This document shows, piece after piece, positions 20,997 through 29,133 of a stretch of 64,000 nucleotides of DNA. Each line of letters begins with the position of its first letter. The stretch's first letter is position 1. The stretch comes from Actinokineospora auranticolor. GTDB lineage: Bacteria; Actinomycetota; Actinomycetes; Mycobacteriales; Pseudonocardiaceae. Both the position numbers and the translations under genes were made by a program. The notes below the pieces were generated by a model that saw only the letters and a program-made list of their open reading frames with translations, ran no database searches and was not told where the DNA came from. The stretch is from assembly GCF_002934265.1 (NCBI RefSeq), contig NZ_PTIX01000007.1, positions 248,001 to 312,000 of the forward strand, written 5' to 3'.

Positions 20997-21623
20997 TCAT
21001 CCCGTTTTGGTGAGCCGGAGGGTTTCCCGCTTGCCGCCGCCGGTGATCGTCACGTAGTCGCCGCTGATCCGGTACGAGTAGTCGCCGTTGACCGCCAGGA
21101 AACCCTCGGGGGTCTCCTCGGCGCGGATGTTGATGTGGTTCTCCTTCGTCACCGGCCGGTCGGTGAACCGGCCGTCGTAGTACGGGAGACCGGACGCGGT
21201 GCGGCACAGCACGATGGTGTGCCGCACCGTGGTGTACGACGCGATCAGCGTGGCCTCCGCTCCGTCCGGTCGGGCCTCGGCCGGGCACGGGTTCCCGGTC
21301 GGTGACGCCGTCGCGGGCTCGGGCAGGATGTGCGCGAGCCGGTCCATCGCGGTCGGCCCGAACACGTACAGCGCCACCGCTACCGCGACCCACAAGGCCG
21401 CCTTCCGCGCTTTGCGCTTGGTACGCGGGGAAAGCGGCCGGGAACGCCTGCGCGCCTTCGGTCTCGACGCGGGTGGCAGACCTGGCGGTGGCGGCGCGGG
21501 CCGAGTCGGGCGTTGCGGCACGGGCGGTGCCGGGACCGCGGTGGCGGGTGGCGGTGGTGGCGTGAGGACGATGTCCGGCTGCCGCGCGCCGTCGTCGAGG
21601 ATCCGCTCAGCCACGCCGCTCAT
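20997..21623 (-). CDS. Proline-rich single-pass membrane protein (TIR-STAND operon)
   Basis: A 208-residue protein. Residues about 15-55 are strongly Pro-rich, followed by a basic stretch (ASRPKARRRSRPLSPRTKRK), one transmembrane helix (ALWVAVAVALYVFGPTAM) and an exported domain of about 110 residues with two cysteines (NPCPAEARPDG, TIVLCRTASG). Domain not recognised. It is the last gene of the operon starting at 25236 and its start overlaps the SPFH-like gene by 17 nt. Its stop is 6 nt from that of hisA. Confidence 0.6.
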   Translation of the reverse strand: MSGVAERILDDGARQPDIVLTPPPPPATAVPAPPVPQRPTRPAPPPPGLPPASRPKARRRSRPLSPRTKRKARKAALWVAVAVALYVFGPTAMDRLAHILPEPATASPTGNPCPAEARPDGAEATLIASYTTVRHTIVLCRTASGLPYYDGRFTDRPVTKENHINIRAEETPEGFLAVNGDYSYRISGDYVTITGGGKRETLRLTKTG

Positions 21624-22509
21624 CGTCCTCTGTGGACGCTTCGATCGCGGGCGCCTCCCGGGTGCCGCCGAGTTCCGGGCGCAGCGGCCTGCGCGACTGG
21701 CGCGGCTCCACCCGCGCGGTCGACGGGTCCTCGCCGAGCAGGGCCCGCCCGGTCGCGTGGATCGCGCGGCTCTGGTCGACCGGCTCGACCGAGTCCGACT
21801 TCAGCACCATGCCGAGGAAATCCAGCTTGGTCCGGTCCTGCCGCGCCGCGGACTCCTCCTCGGCGGCCAGGAACCCGGTCGGGTCGCCGCCGTTGAGCGC
21901 CATGTGGTGCGCCAGCATCTCGTCCCGGCCCCCGTCCACGACCTTGCGCGCGGCTTCCCGCCGGACGTCGTCGACGCGGATCTGCGCGCGGGCCGCCACC
22001 AACCCGGTGCTGTCGGCGGCCGCCAGGTGCACGACCAGGTCGCCCAGGTTGACCGCGTCCACGTGGGTGGCCACGGCCAGCCGCTCGTTCATCGCCCGCT
22101 CGGCCTGCCGCGCCCGCAGCACGTCGAACTGCCCGCCGATCGGCCGCAGCAGCCCCTCCAGGGACGGCTTCAGCGCCTCGGTCATGTCGCGCAGGCCGTC
22201 CCGCACGATCGGCAGCGGGTCCACCACCCGGCAGCTGAAGGACACCTTCGCGTGGAACCAGTGCGCGGGGTCGGCGCACGGCAGGATGGTCGCGAAGTGC
22301 AGCGCGTAGGCCGAGGTGTCGACCAGGTACGAGCGCAGGTGGCCGCCGAACCGCGACCGCGGCACCCGGTCGCCGGGGCTGATCACGCGCAACTCCCCGG
22401 ACTTGTCCTCCAGCACCAGCGCTCGCCCGAGCCGGGGCGGGCGCACCGGGGTGAGCAGCCGCACCGACGACAGCTCGGTGATCTCGACTATCGGGTTGTA
22501 GGTGTTCAC
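21607..22509 (-). CDS. SPFH/band-7-like protein (TIR-STAND operon)
   Basis: A 300-residue soluble protein. The core (about residues 45-170: ISPGDRVPRSRF, WFHAKVSFSCRVVDPLPIV, LEGLLRPIGGQF) resembles SPFH/band-7 domains, with a Glu/Arg/Ala-rich helical part after it that could multimerise, and a charged tail. The resemblance is by eye only. GTG at 22509 has GGGGGAA upstream. It lies between the STAND-like ATPase (35-nt gap) and the membrane protein (17-nt overlap), so it is probably a scaffold or membrane-linked partner. Confidence 0.5.
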   Translation of the reverse strand: MNTYNPIVEITELSSVRLLTPVRPPRLGRALVLEDKSGELRVISPGDRVPRSRFGGHLRSYLVDTSAYALHFATILPCADPAHWFHAKVSFSCRVVDPLPIVRDGLRDMTEALKPSLEGLLRPIGGQFDVLRARQAERAMNERLAVATHVDAVNLGDLVVHLAAADSTGLVAARAQIRVDDVRREAARKVVDGGRDEMLAHHMALNGGDPTGFLAAEEESAARQDRTKLDFLGMVLKSDSVEPVDQSRAIHATGRALLGEDPSTARVEPRQSRRPLRPELGGTREAPAIEASTEDDERRG

Positions 22510-22544
22510 GTGAGTTCCCCCGCTTCTCGGTGTCCTGGTCGCGG

Positions 22545-24635
22545 TCAAGCCCGCTGGAGCAGGTCGTCGTGCAGGTCGACCGCCGGGTGACCCGATTCCC
22601 GCGCCCACCGCTCCAGCAGGTGGAACACGCGGTCCTCGTGTTCGTCGACCGCTATCTCGTCCAGCACGTCCAGCAGCGCGCCGTAGTGCTCCGGTGCCAG
22701 GCCGACCAGCCGCACCCACGCCCGCAGCGCGGCCTCGGCCAGCGGTTTGACCTCCTGGTCCGCCAGCGCCCGCCGCCACAGCAGGGCCAGGGCTTCGCGG
22801 TGGTCGGCCGCCCCGGCCAGCAGCGCGGGCACCAGCGGCTCCCCGCGCGCGGAGGTGAGCACGTCCGCCGCCGCGACGAACACCGTCAGCGCCTTCACCG
22901 TGGTGTCGTCCCCGCTCTTGCCCTCGGTCCACACCAGCAGGGCGGCCAGCACCTCCCGGTCGTGACCGCGTTCGACGAGCAGCCGCGCGCCCGCCGCGAC
23001 CGGGTCGAGCAGCCCCCAGTCACCGCTCGTGACCACAGTGGACAGCACGCGCAGCGCGCGGTCGGGGTCGGTGTCGCCGATCGGGCCGCCGACCGCGGTC
23101 GCCGCTGCGGCGGGCAGGGCGCGCTGCCGCGGCCCACCGGTCGCGGCCCACTGCTCCAGCAGCGCCCACACCGCCGCGGTGTGCCGGGGGACCGCGGCGA
23201 CCACGTTCAGCGCGACCGTCGCGCTGTGCCTGCGCACCGCCGACTTCGCCCGCGCCCACGGCAGCAGGTACCGGTGCAGCGCGTGCTGGAAGTCGCCCGC
23301 CGCCAGCACCCCGGCGGCGAACGCGGCCCGGGTGCGCACCTCGACGTCGAGGTGGTCGACCAGGGTGCCGAGCCACTCCAACACCTTGGGGCGCAAGCCG
23401 TCCAGCTCGTAGTAGAGCCGCGACAGCACCGCCGCCCGCAGGTCGCCGTGCCGGAAGCGGACCACCGGCGGCTCGTCCGGATCGGGCCGGACCAGCTCGA
23501 TCCAGGTGTGCTCGGCGACCAGCTCCCGCTGGTAGCGCAGGGCGCGCCCGCCGGTGCCGCCGAGCCTGCCGAGCAGCGCCACGGCGCCGTCGGCGACGGT
23601 GAGGTAGGTCGACTCCTCCAGCACCGCGGCGGCCAGGGTGAAGGCCAGGTCCCGGGTGTCCGGCTCGGCGCTGAGCCACTCCACGACCTGGGCGTCGGCG
23701 TCGCGCAGCGCGGCGATGACCGGGGCCAGGTCCTCGTCGTAGCGCACCCCCTGGGCCAGCCGCTCGGCGACCCGCGCGGCGAACCCGGGGGTGCCGCGCT
23801 CGATCAACGGGTCCAGCAGCTCGCGGCGGGTCACCAGGTCGTCCAGCGACTCGGCGGACCAGTGCGGCGCGGCTCGGACGAGCCGTGCCCGCAGCACCTC
23901 GACCGGGTCGGGCGGCAGGTGCTCCACCACGTAGGTGCCGCGGTGGGTCGCCGTGGCGAGCGCACCGCGCACCGGCCCGGTGACCACCACGAGGTGACTG
24001 CCCGCCTCGCGCAGTTCCTCGGCGGTGCGGGTGAGCCAGGCGTCGGTGATGGCGTCGGCCGCGTTGTCGTCGTCGACCACCACGAACCCGGTGCCCGGCT
24101 GGGGCACCCGCCACGCCAGGTTGCCCAGCACCCGGCCGTGCAGCCGGGAAACCCGCGGTTCGGGACCGGTCTCGTGGACCAGCGCGGCGAGCGCGGTGCT
24201 GTAGCGGCCGGTGCGGCGCGGCCCGGAGACGATCACCAGGTGCCGCGCGCGCAGGGTCGCGGTCACGTCGTCGAAGCCGTCGGGTGGGACGAAGCAGCCG
24301 GTGTGGTCGTCGAGCTCGGCGGGGCCGACGGGCGTGCTGCGCGGCGCGTACCGGCGCCCGCCCGGTTTGCCGCCGGTGACCAGGTCGCCCATGACCTGGA
24401 TGTCGCCCTGGAAGACGGTGATCCGCCCGCCCGGGGCGGCGATCCGGTCCAGTCCGCGGGTCAGGATCCGGTCGGAGCGCAGGGAATCCCGCCGCTCGGC
24501 GGGGTCGGTCCCCAGCTGCTCCAGCGCCTCGGCCCGCGACGACGGCGGCGGGGGTCCGTCCTCGGCCTCGGGCGGTGCGGGTTCGGCCGCGAGCGGGTCG
24601 GGGTCGGTGTCGGCCGGAGTGGTGTCGGTGCGCAT
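22545..24635 (-). CDS. STAND/NACHT-like ATPase with HEAT-type repeats
   Basis: A 696-residue protein. After an acidic Pro-rich leader comes a short beta-type motif FQGDIQVMGD (residues 75-84). The nucleotide domain begins near 130: Walker A is degenerate (GPRRTGRYST, Arg144 for Lys) and a Walker-B-like strand FVVVDDD follows. Residues about 400-690 are helical HEAT-like repeats. This looks like an NLR-type sensor. The gene is 16 nt after the TIR gene, whose C-terminus has a matching motif. Hydrolysis may be lost; the family call is moderately sure. Confidence 0.6.
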   Translation of the reverse strand: MRTDTTPADTDPDPLAAEPAPPEAEDGPPPPSSRAEALEQLGTDPAERRDSLRSDRILTRGLDRIAAPGGRITVFQGDIQVMGDLVTGGKPGGRRYAPRSTPVGPAELDDHTGCFVPPDGFDDVTATLRARHLVIVSGPRRTGRYSTALAALVHETGPEPRVSRLHGRVLGNLAWRVPQPGTGFVVVDDDNAADAITDAWLTRTAEELREAGSHLVVVTGPVRGALATATHRGTYVVEHLPPDPVEVLRARLVRAAPHWSAESLDDLVTRRELLDPLIERGTPGFAARVAERLAQGVRYDEDLAPVIAALRDADAQVVEWLSAEPDTRDLAFTLAAAVLEESTYLTVADGAVALLGRLGGTGGRALRYQRELVAEHTWIELVRPDPDEPPVVRFRHGDLRAAVLSRLYYELDGLRPKVLEWLGTLVDHLDVEVRTRAAFAAGVLAAGDFQHALHRYLLPWARAKSAVRRHSATVALNVVAAVPRHTAAVWALLEQWAATGGPRQRALPAAAATAVGGPIGDTDPDRALRVLSTVVTSGDWGLLDPVAAGARLLVERGHDREVLAALLVWTEGKSGDDTTVKALTVFVAAADVLTSARGEPLVPALLAGAADHREALALLWRRALADQEVKPLAEAALRAWVRLVGLAPEHYGALLDVLDEIAVDEHEDRVFHLLERWARESGHPAVDLHDDLLQRA

Positions 24636-24651
24636 TCCGCGTCAGGTCCGA

Positions 24652-25236
24652 TCAGGCGTTGAAGTCGCCGTTCACGGTCATCTGGCCTATCTGGAACAGC
24701 TTGTCGACCCGGCCGGTGACCGCGCCGAACCGCGTTTCGGTGTGCGTTGTGACCGATTCCGCGGGGCGCGGCAGATCGGGGTTTTCCGCGCGCAGCCGCT
24801 TGGCGAGGGCGTCTATATCGTGTTCCATGCTGCGGCGGTGGACCCGGAATGCCTGGCTGCGCGCGAGCGCGGCGATATCGCCGGGGAGCGGCCGGTCGGC
24901 GGGGTTCGGCGCGTCGTCGAACAGCACGGGCACCACGACGCGGCTGTGGTCCAGCGCCGCGCGGATCTCCGCGCGGACGAGGTCGTCGGGGTCGTCGAGG
25001 CAGCGGTCACCGGTGTCGGTGGTCGCGCTCGACCACCGGGAACCCAGCAGTGCCAACAACACCCGGCACCCCGCCGCCGCGTCGAGCAGGGCGGGCGGCC
25101 AGGCCGCGCCGAGCGGGATCGACCGCGCCGCGAGGAACACGTGCTCGGCGCCGAAGTGCGCGGCCAGCCCGCCGCGCACGGCGTTCGGCGCGTACCCGAC
25201 GTCGGACGTGCGGTAGTTGATGAAGATGCTCGTCAC
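24652..25236 (-). CDS. TIR-domain effector with C-terminal amyloid-like motif
   Basis: A 194-residue TIR protein. The fold begins SIFINYRTSDVGYAPNAVRG, and the putative NADase Glu is in DDLVRAEIRAALDHS, followed by the strand VVVPVLFDD. The C-terminal tail after about residue 165 ends in FQIGQMTVNGD (181-191), resembling the FQGDIQVMGD motif of the next gene. In other bacteria such matched motifs link NLR sensors to TIR effectors through amyloid templating. First gene of the operon; GTG at 25236. Confidence 0.8.
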   Translation of the reverse strand: MTSIFINYRTSDVGYAPNAVRGGLAAHFGAEHVFLAARSIPLGAAWPPALLDAAAGCRVLLALLGSRWSSATTDTGDRCLDDPDDLVRAEIRAALDHSRVVVPVLFDDAPNPADRPLPGDIAALARSQAFRVHRRSMEHDIDALAKRLRAENPDLPRPAESVTTHTETRFGAVTGRVDKLFQIGQMTVNGDFNA

Positions 25237-25390
25237 GGGTCGCGCACCTCACGGTAAACCGGCTGGGGAGGGGGATTCACCAAACCGGGAGTGCCCGGTC
25301 GACGAGTGGGGACCTTGCCACAGGCGTGCGCGATTGTCCACCGATTCCGGGAGAACTCCCACCGGTGGTCCGTGTTCGTCCACTATTCGT

Positions 25391-25447
25391 CCATTCCCGA
25401 ATGGTGGGCGGCGGTGTTCGGATTGGTGTCCACAATCGATTGGACAC
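25391..25447. promoter_or_regulatory. Two inverted repeats upstream of the TIR operon
   Basis: CCATTC-CC-GAATGG (25391-25404) and GTGTCCA-CAATCGAT-TGGACAC (25426-25447), both perfect. They sit between the end of the PPOX gene and the TIR start, so they could terminate the former or regulate the latter. Confidence 0.4.
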
Positions 25448-25462
25448 GACGGTTGTCGCAGG

Positions 25463-25858
25463 TCAGGAATGTTCTTCCGGCGCGTCCGGGGTGATGGCGA
25501 CGCAGATCGTGCCGGTTGTGCCCCGGCGCAGCCTGCTGCCCTGGACGACCAGCCAGCCCATGGCGCCGTACTTGCGCTGGATCCGCTTGCGGCCCCGGTC
25601 GGACTCGGCGTCGTCGAGCAGGCGGGCGGTGGCGGGGGACGCCGGGCCGGTGGGGTTGCCGCGGGCGTCGCACGGCGCGACGGTCACCCGGGGGTCGTTG
25701 CGGATCCGCTTGACCTTGCCGGAGTCGCGGACGGTCCAGATGACCAGGTCGGCCCCCTCGCGGACGACCCACACCGGGGTGGGGACCGTGGAGCCGTCCC
25801 GCTTGCGGGTGGTCACCAGGAGGTAGTTGGGGTTCGTCAGGTCTTCCTGCGACGGCAT
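25463..25858 (-). CDS. PPOX-class, probably F420-dependent oxidoreductase
   Basis: A 131-residue split-barrel flavin/deazaflavin-binding protein. It shows NYLLVTTRKRDGSTVPTPVWVV at the N-terminus and KVKRIRNDPRVTVAPCDARG, typical of the TIGR03666/PPOX group in actinobacteria. The substrate is unknown. ATG start; the gene stands alone on the minus strand. Confidence 0.82.
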   Translation of the reverse strand: MPSQEDLTNPNYLLVTTRKRDGSTVPTPVWVVREGADLVIWTVRDSGKVKRIRNDPRVTVAPCDARGNPTGPASPATARLLDDAESDRGRKRIQRKYGAMGWLVVQGSRLRRGTTGTICVAITPDAPEEHS

Positions 25859-25911
25859 GCGTCGAGGCTACCCGCGCGGGGCCGGGGGAACCGGCCCCGC
25901 GCGCAGGACGC

Positions 25912-26376
25912 TCACAGCTTGGCGAGCAGCTCTGCCAGCCGGTCGTAGGAGTCGCGGATGCCGTGCTCCATGCCGCTGGCGATCATCGCGTCGCGGCCCT
26001 CGACGGAGAACCCGACCGAGACGCTGCGCACGGTCGTCCTGCCGTCCTTCTCCTCGAACCGCACGCGCTCCAGGGCGATCTCGCCGGGGGCGCCCTCGAA
26101 CTCGAAGGTCTGCACGAGGCCGTCCTCGAGCGACGGTGTGCCGTGGAAGACGCCCCGGAAGGCGTACTCGCTGCCGTCCGCGTCGACGTGCAGGTAGCGG
26201 TAGCCGTGCGCGTCCCAGTGGTCGACCTTCATGGTCAACCGGCGCGGGCCCAGCCACTGGGCGACCAGGTCGGGCTCGGTGTAGGCGCGCAGCAGCAGCG
26301 CCGCGGGGGCGTCGAAGTCGCGGGAGATGGTGATGTAGGGGCTGCCGGGCTCCGCGGTGATCACGGTCTCGCTCAT
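25912..26376 (-). CDS. SRPBCC/AHSA1-domain protein
   Basis: A 154-residue helix-grip protein (TISRDFDAPAALLLRAYTEPDLVAQWLGP at the N-terminus, GMEHGIRDSYDRLAELL at the C-terminus), the standard Aha1-like SRPBCC form. Such proteins are nearly always encoded after an ArsR-type repressor, as here (4-nt overlap with the gene at 26373). The ligand is unknown. Confidence 0.88.
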   Translation of the reverse strand: MSETVITAEPGSPYITISRDFDAPAALLLRAYTEPDLVAQWLGPRRLTMKVDHWDAHGYRYLHVDADGSEYAFRGVFHGTPSLEDGLVQTFEFEGAPGEIALERVRFEEKDGRTTVRSVSVGFSVEGRDAMIASGMEHGIRDSYDRLAELLAKL

Positions 26377-26723
26377 GATGGGTCTTCCTCTCCGGGGTTG
26401 TCGGTGTCCTGTAGCCGCGCGAGCAGCTCGTCGAGCCGGTTGTGGCTCTCCTCCCAGTACTCGCGGTAGTCGGCCAACCAGGTGGTGGCGTCACGCAACG
26501 GTGTTGCCTCCAGGTGGCTGAGGCGGGCGGTGGCCCGGCGGCTGCGGGAGATCAACCCGGCGGCCTCCAGCACCTTGAGGTGCCGGGAGACCGCGGGCTG
26601 CGACATCGCGAACGGCGCGGCCAGTTCGGCCACGTTCGCGTCGCCCTCGCGCAGCCGCCGCAGGATCGCCCGCCGAGTGGGGTCGGCTAGCGCGGCGAAC
26701 ACGGCGCTCAGCTGGTCGGTCAT
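26373..26723 (-). CDS. ArsR-family transcriptional regulator
   Basis: A 116-residue winged-helix repressor: AALADPTRRAILRRLREGDANVAELA, then the recognition helix MSQPAVSRHLKVLEAAGLI. No metal-binding Cys pair, so not a metal sensor. It is co-transcribed with and overlaps the SRPBCC gene, a common two-gene unit. The A/T-rich stretch just upstream of its ATG (26724-26760, with CATTTCGTTCTAGAAGG) is the likely promoter/operator. Confidence 0.88.
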   Translation of the reverse strand: MTDQLSAVFAALADPTRRAILRRLREGDANVAELAAPFAMSQPAVSRHLKVLEAAGLISRSRRATARLSHLEATPLRDATTWLADYREYWEESHNRLDELLARLQDTDNPGEEDPS

Positions 26724-26780
26724 TCATAACCATTTCGTTCTAGAAGGGATGTGTTAAGGATGCGCGTGGCGGAGCGCCGC

Positions 26781-26813
26781 GTCAAGGGGGAGTTCCGGAG
26801 AAGTTCACGCGAT
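26781..26813 (+). promoter_or_regulatory. Candidate Pho box upstream of phoD
   Basis: Three 11-nt units starting GTCAAGG (26781), GTTCCGG (26792) and GTTCACG (26803), resembling the GTTCACC direct repeats bound by actinobacterial PhoP. The last unit ends 42 nt before the phoD ATG. Confidence 0.45.
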
Positions 26814-26855
26814 CAGTGGGTGTGACACTTACCTTGGAGATGTATCACCTAAGGC

Positions 26856-28493
26856 ATGACTCCCACCCCACCGCTGGGCCGCCGCTCGTTCCTCAAGTCC
26901 TCCGCCGTGGCGGGCGGCGCGCTGCTCGTCCCCGCCGCCCTGGCGGGCACGGCCGCCGCCGCGACCGCCCCGCAGTTCGCGCACGGCATCGCCTCCGGTG
27001 ACCCGTTGCCCGACGGCGTCCTGCTCTGGACCCGCGTCACCCCCACGCCCGAGTCCACGCCCGGCTCCGGCAGCGGGCCGTCGGTCGAGGTGCGCTGGGA
27101 GGTCGCCACCGACGCCGCGTTCGGTTCGGTCGTGGCCTCCGGCGCCGTCCAGACCGGCCCCGACCGGGACCACACCGTCAAGGTGGCGGTCGCGGGCCTC
27201 AACCCGGCGACCGCCTACCACTACCGCTTCAGCCTCGACGGCGTCCGCTCCGACGTCGGCCGCACGCGCACCGCGCCCGCCGCCAACGCCGACGTCGGCA
27301 AGCTCCGGCTGGGCCTGGTTTCCTGCTCCAACTGGCAGGCGGGCTACTTCTCCGCCTACCGCCACCTCGCCGCCCGCACCGACCTCGACGGCGTCCTGCA
27401 CGTCGGCGACTACCTGTACGAGTACCAGGCGGGCGGCTACGGGGCCCGCGGCGTGACCGTGCGCCCGCACGTGCCCGCCACCGAGGTGCTGTCGCTGGCC
27501 GACTACCGCCGCCGCCACGCACAGTACAAGACCGACCCGGACCTGAAGGCGCTGCACGCCGCGCAGCCGTGGTTCATCACCTGGGACGACCACGAGTACG
27601 CCAACGACACCTGGTCCGGCGGCGCGGAGAACCACCAGCCGGGGGAGGGCGACTGGAACACCCGCAAGGCCGCGGCCCGGCAGGCGTACTTCGAGTGGAT
27701 GCCGGTGCGCCAGGGCGCGGGCGGCGAGATCTACCGCCGGTTCCGGTGGGGCAGGCTGGCCGAACTGTCGCTTTTGGACCTGCGCAGCTACCGCTCCAAG
27801 CAGACTACCCCGTCCAACGGCGACCCCGGCGACCCGAACCGCACCATCACCGGCGACGCGCAGATGACCTGGCTCAAGAACGGCCTGGCGGGCACGGACG
27901 TCCGGTGGAAGCTGGTCGGCAACTCGGTCATGATCACCCCGATCTCCCTGGGCACCGTCGAGTCCCGCTTCCTGGAGTCCCTGGGCTCCCTGCTGGGCCT
28001 GCCCATCGGCAGCGTCGCCGCCAACGCCGACGCATGGGACGGGTACACGGCGGACCGGCAGGAGCTGCTGGGCCACCTGAGGGACAACCGGGTCAAGAAC
28101 ACGGTCTTCCTCACCGGCGACATCCACTCGTCCTGGGGCGCGGACGTCCCGATCGACCGCTCGACCTACTGGTGGAACGGGAACTCCGTGGCCACCGAGT
28201 TCGTCACCACCTCGGTCACCAGCGACAACATCGACGACCTCCTGAAGGTCCCGCCGCGCACCCTGTCCGTGGCCGCCGAAACCGCCCTGTACGCGGGAAA
28301 CTGGCACCTCGAGTACATCGAACTCGACTCCCACGGCTACTCGGTGGTCGACGTCAACCCCCAGCGGGTCCAGATGGACTGGTACTACCTGGCCGACCGC
28401 CTAAGCCCCACCTCGACCTCCCACCACGCCAAGTCACTGGCCACGGTGGACGGCAGCCAGCGCGTCCGCGCGGCTTCGGGCCCCGTCGCCTGA
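26856..28493 (+). CDS. phoD: Alkaline phosphatase D (PhoD), Tat-secreted
   Basis: A 545-residue phosphodiesterase/phosphatase. The Tat signal RRSFLKSSAV starts at residue 9, ending in an Ala-rich cleavage region near 35. Metal-binding and catalytic blocks: GDPLPDGVLLWTRVTP, HVGDYLYEY, TWDDHEYANDTWSGG, VFLTGDIHSSWGAD and the late GNWHLEYIELDSHGY. PhoD releases phosphate outside the cell. The candidate Pho box upstream fits phosphate control. A strong terminator follows. Confidence 0.93.
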   Translation: MTPTPPLGRRSFLKSSAVAGGALLVPAALAGTAAAATAPQFAHGIASGDPLPDGVLLWTRVTPTPESTPGSGSGPSVEVRWEVATDAAFGSVVASGAVQTGPDRDHTVKVAVAGLNPATAYHYRFSLDGVRSDVGRTRTAPAANADVGKLRLGLVSCSNWQAGYFSAYRHLAARTDLDGVLHVGDYLYEYQAGGYGARGVTVRPHVPATEVLSLADYRRRHAQYKTDPDLKALHAAQPWFITWDDHEYANDTWSGGAENHQPGEGDWNTRKAAARQAYFEWMPVRQGAGGEIYRRFRWGRLAELSLLDLRSYRSKQTTPSNGDPGDPNRTITGDAQMTWLKNGLAGTDVRWKLVGNSVMITPISLGTVESRFLESLGSLLGLPIGSVAANADAWDGYTADRQELLGHLRDNRVKNTVFLTGDIHSSWGADVPIDRSTYWWNGNSVATEFVTTSVTSDNIDDLLKVPPRTLSVAAETALYAGNWHLEYIELDSHGYSVVDVNPQRVQMDWYYLADRLSPTSTSHHAKSLATVDGSQRVRAASGPVA

Positions 28494-28500
28494 TCGGGCT

Positions 28501-28529
28501 CCCGGGTTCCCGCCTCGTGGGAACCCGGG
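28501..28529. terminator. Bidirectional terminator after phoD
   Basis: Perfect 11-bp stem CCCGGGTTCCC / GGGAACCCGGG with a 7-nt loop between two convergent genes. Confidence 0.8.
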
Positions 28530-28533
28530 GCCC

Positions 28534-29070
28534 TCACTCGTGTTTGTCGCCGGTGGGGAAGAAGATCGCGCTCATCAGGTGTGGCCCGCGTCCCGGTGTG
28601 GGCGCGTTCCCCGCGCGGGCGGCGAAGACCCGGCGCAGCTCGCCGATCATGTCGGCCAGTTCGTCCGGGTTCAGCCACAGGGTGTCCTGCCGGTAGCCCA
28701 CCGAATCGGTGAACGGATCGGCTCCCGGCCGGTCGAGGTAGGCGTTGAACTCCGCCAGGAGCGCGGCCACGGCCGCCGCGAACCCGTGTCGGTGTTCGTC
28801 CAGCGACATCGACGCGCCCGCCGCCGGGTCGATCGACGTCCGCTCGCGGCGCAACCGGTAGTGGCGTTCGACGACGCCCCGTACCGGCCGCTCGTCGACG
28901 ACCTCGAGCAAACCGGCGTCGGCCAGCAGGCCGACGTGCCGGTACACGCTGGTCCGGGGTACGTCGGCCAGGCTCGCGCACAGGTCGGACGTGGTGCGCG
29001 TCCGACCGCCGGACATGGCCGACACGAGGCGCAGCCGGATCGGGTGCAGCAGCAGGCCGAGGATGTCCAC
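28534..29070 (-). CDS. Winged-helix (ArsR-like) transcriptional regulator
   Basis: A 178-residue regulator. N-terminal helix-turn-helix: LLHPIRLRLVSAMSGG, TSDLCASLADVPRTSVYRHVGLLADAGLLEVVDE, with the wing VERHYRLR. The C-terminal half is helical (HRHGFAAAVAALLAEFNAYL) and may bind a ligand. GTG start at 29070. Divergent from the erythromycin-esterase-family gene with a palindromic operator between, so that gene is the likely target. Confidence 0.8.
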   Translation of the reverse strand: MDILGLLLHPIRLRLVSAMSGGRTRTTSDLCASLADVPRTSVYRHVGLLADAGLLEVVDERPVRGVVERHYRLRRERTSIDPAAGASMSLDEHRHGFAAAVAALLAEFNAYLDRPGADPFTDSVGYRQDTLWLNPDELADMIGELRRVFAARAGNAPTPGRGPHLMSAIFFPTGDKHE

Positions 29071-29080
29071 CCCGTGATTA

Positions 29081-29112
29081 TCCCATACTTGGTACTATTC
29101 CCAAAGTTGGGA
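29081..29112. promoter_or_regulatory. Candidate operator between regulator and esterase gene
   Basis: Overlapping inverted repeats: TCCCA (29081) with TGGGA (29108), ACTTGG (29087) with CCAAAGT (29101), and CCCAA-AG-TTGGG (29100-29111). A/T-rich for this genome. Confidence 0.5.
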
Positions 29113-29133
29113 CAATACGAGGAGGGGTCCGCC

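Noticed and set aside
22545-24635. Treating the HEAT-repeat protein as an active ATPase
   Set aside because: The Walker A Lys is replaced by Arg and the next residue is Tyr; activity cannot be assumed.
24652-25236. The TIR protein as the FxsC component of the RiPP cluster
   Set aside because: It is 9 kb away in another operon, short, and tied by its motif to the adjacent ATPase.
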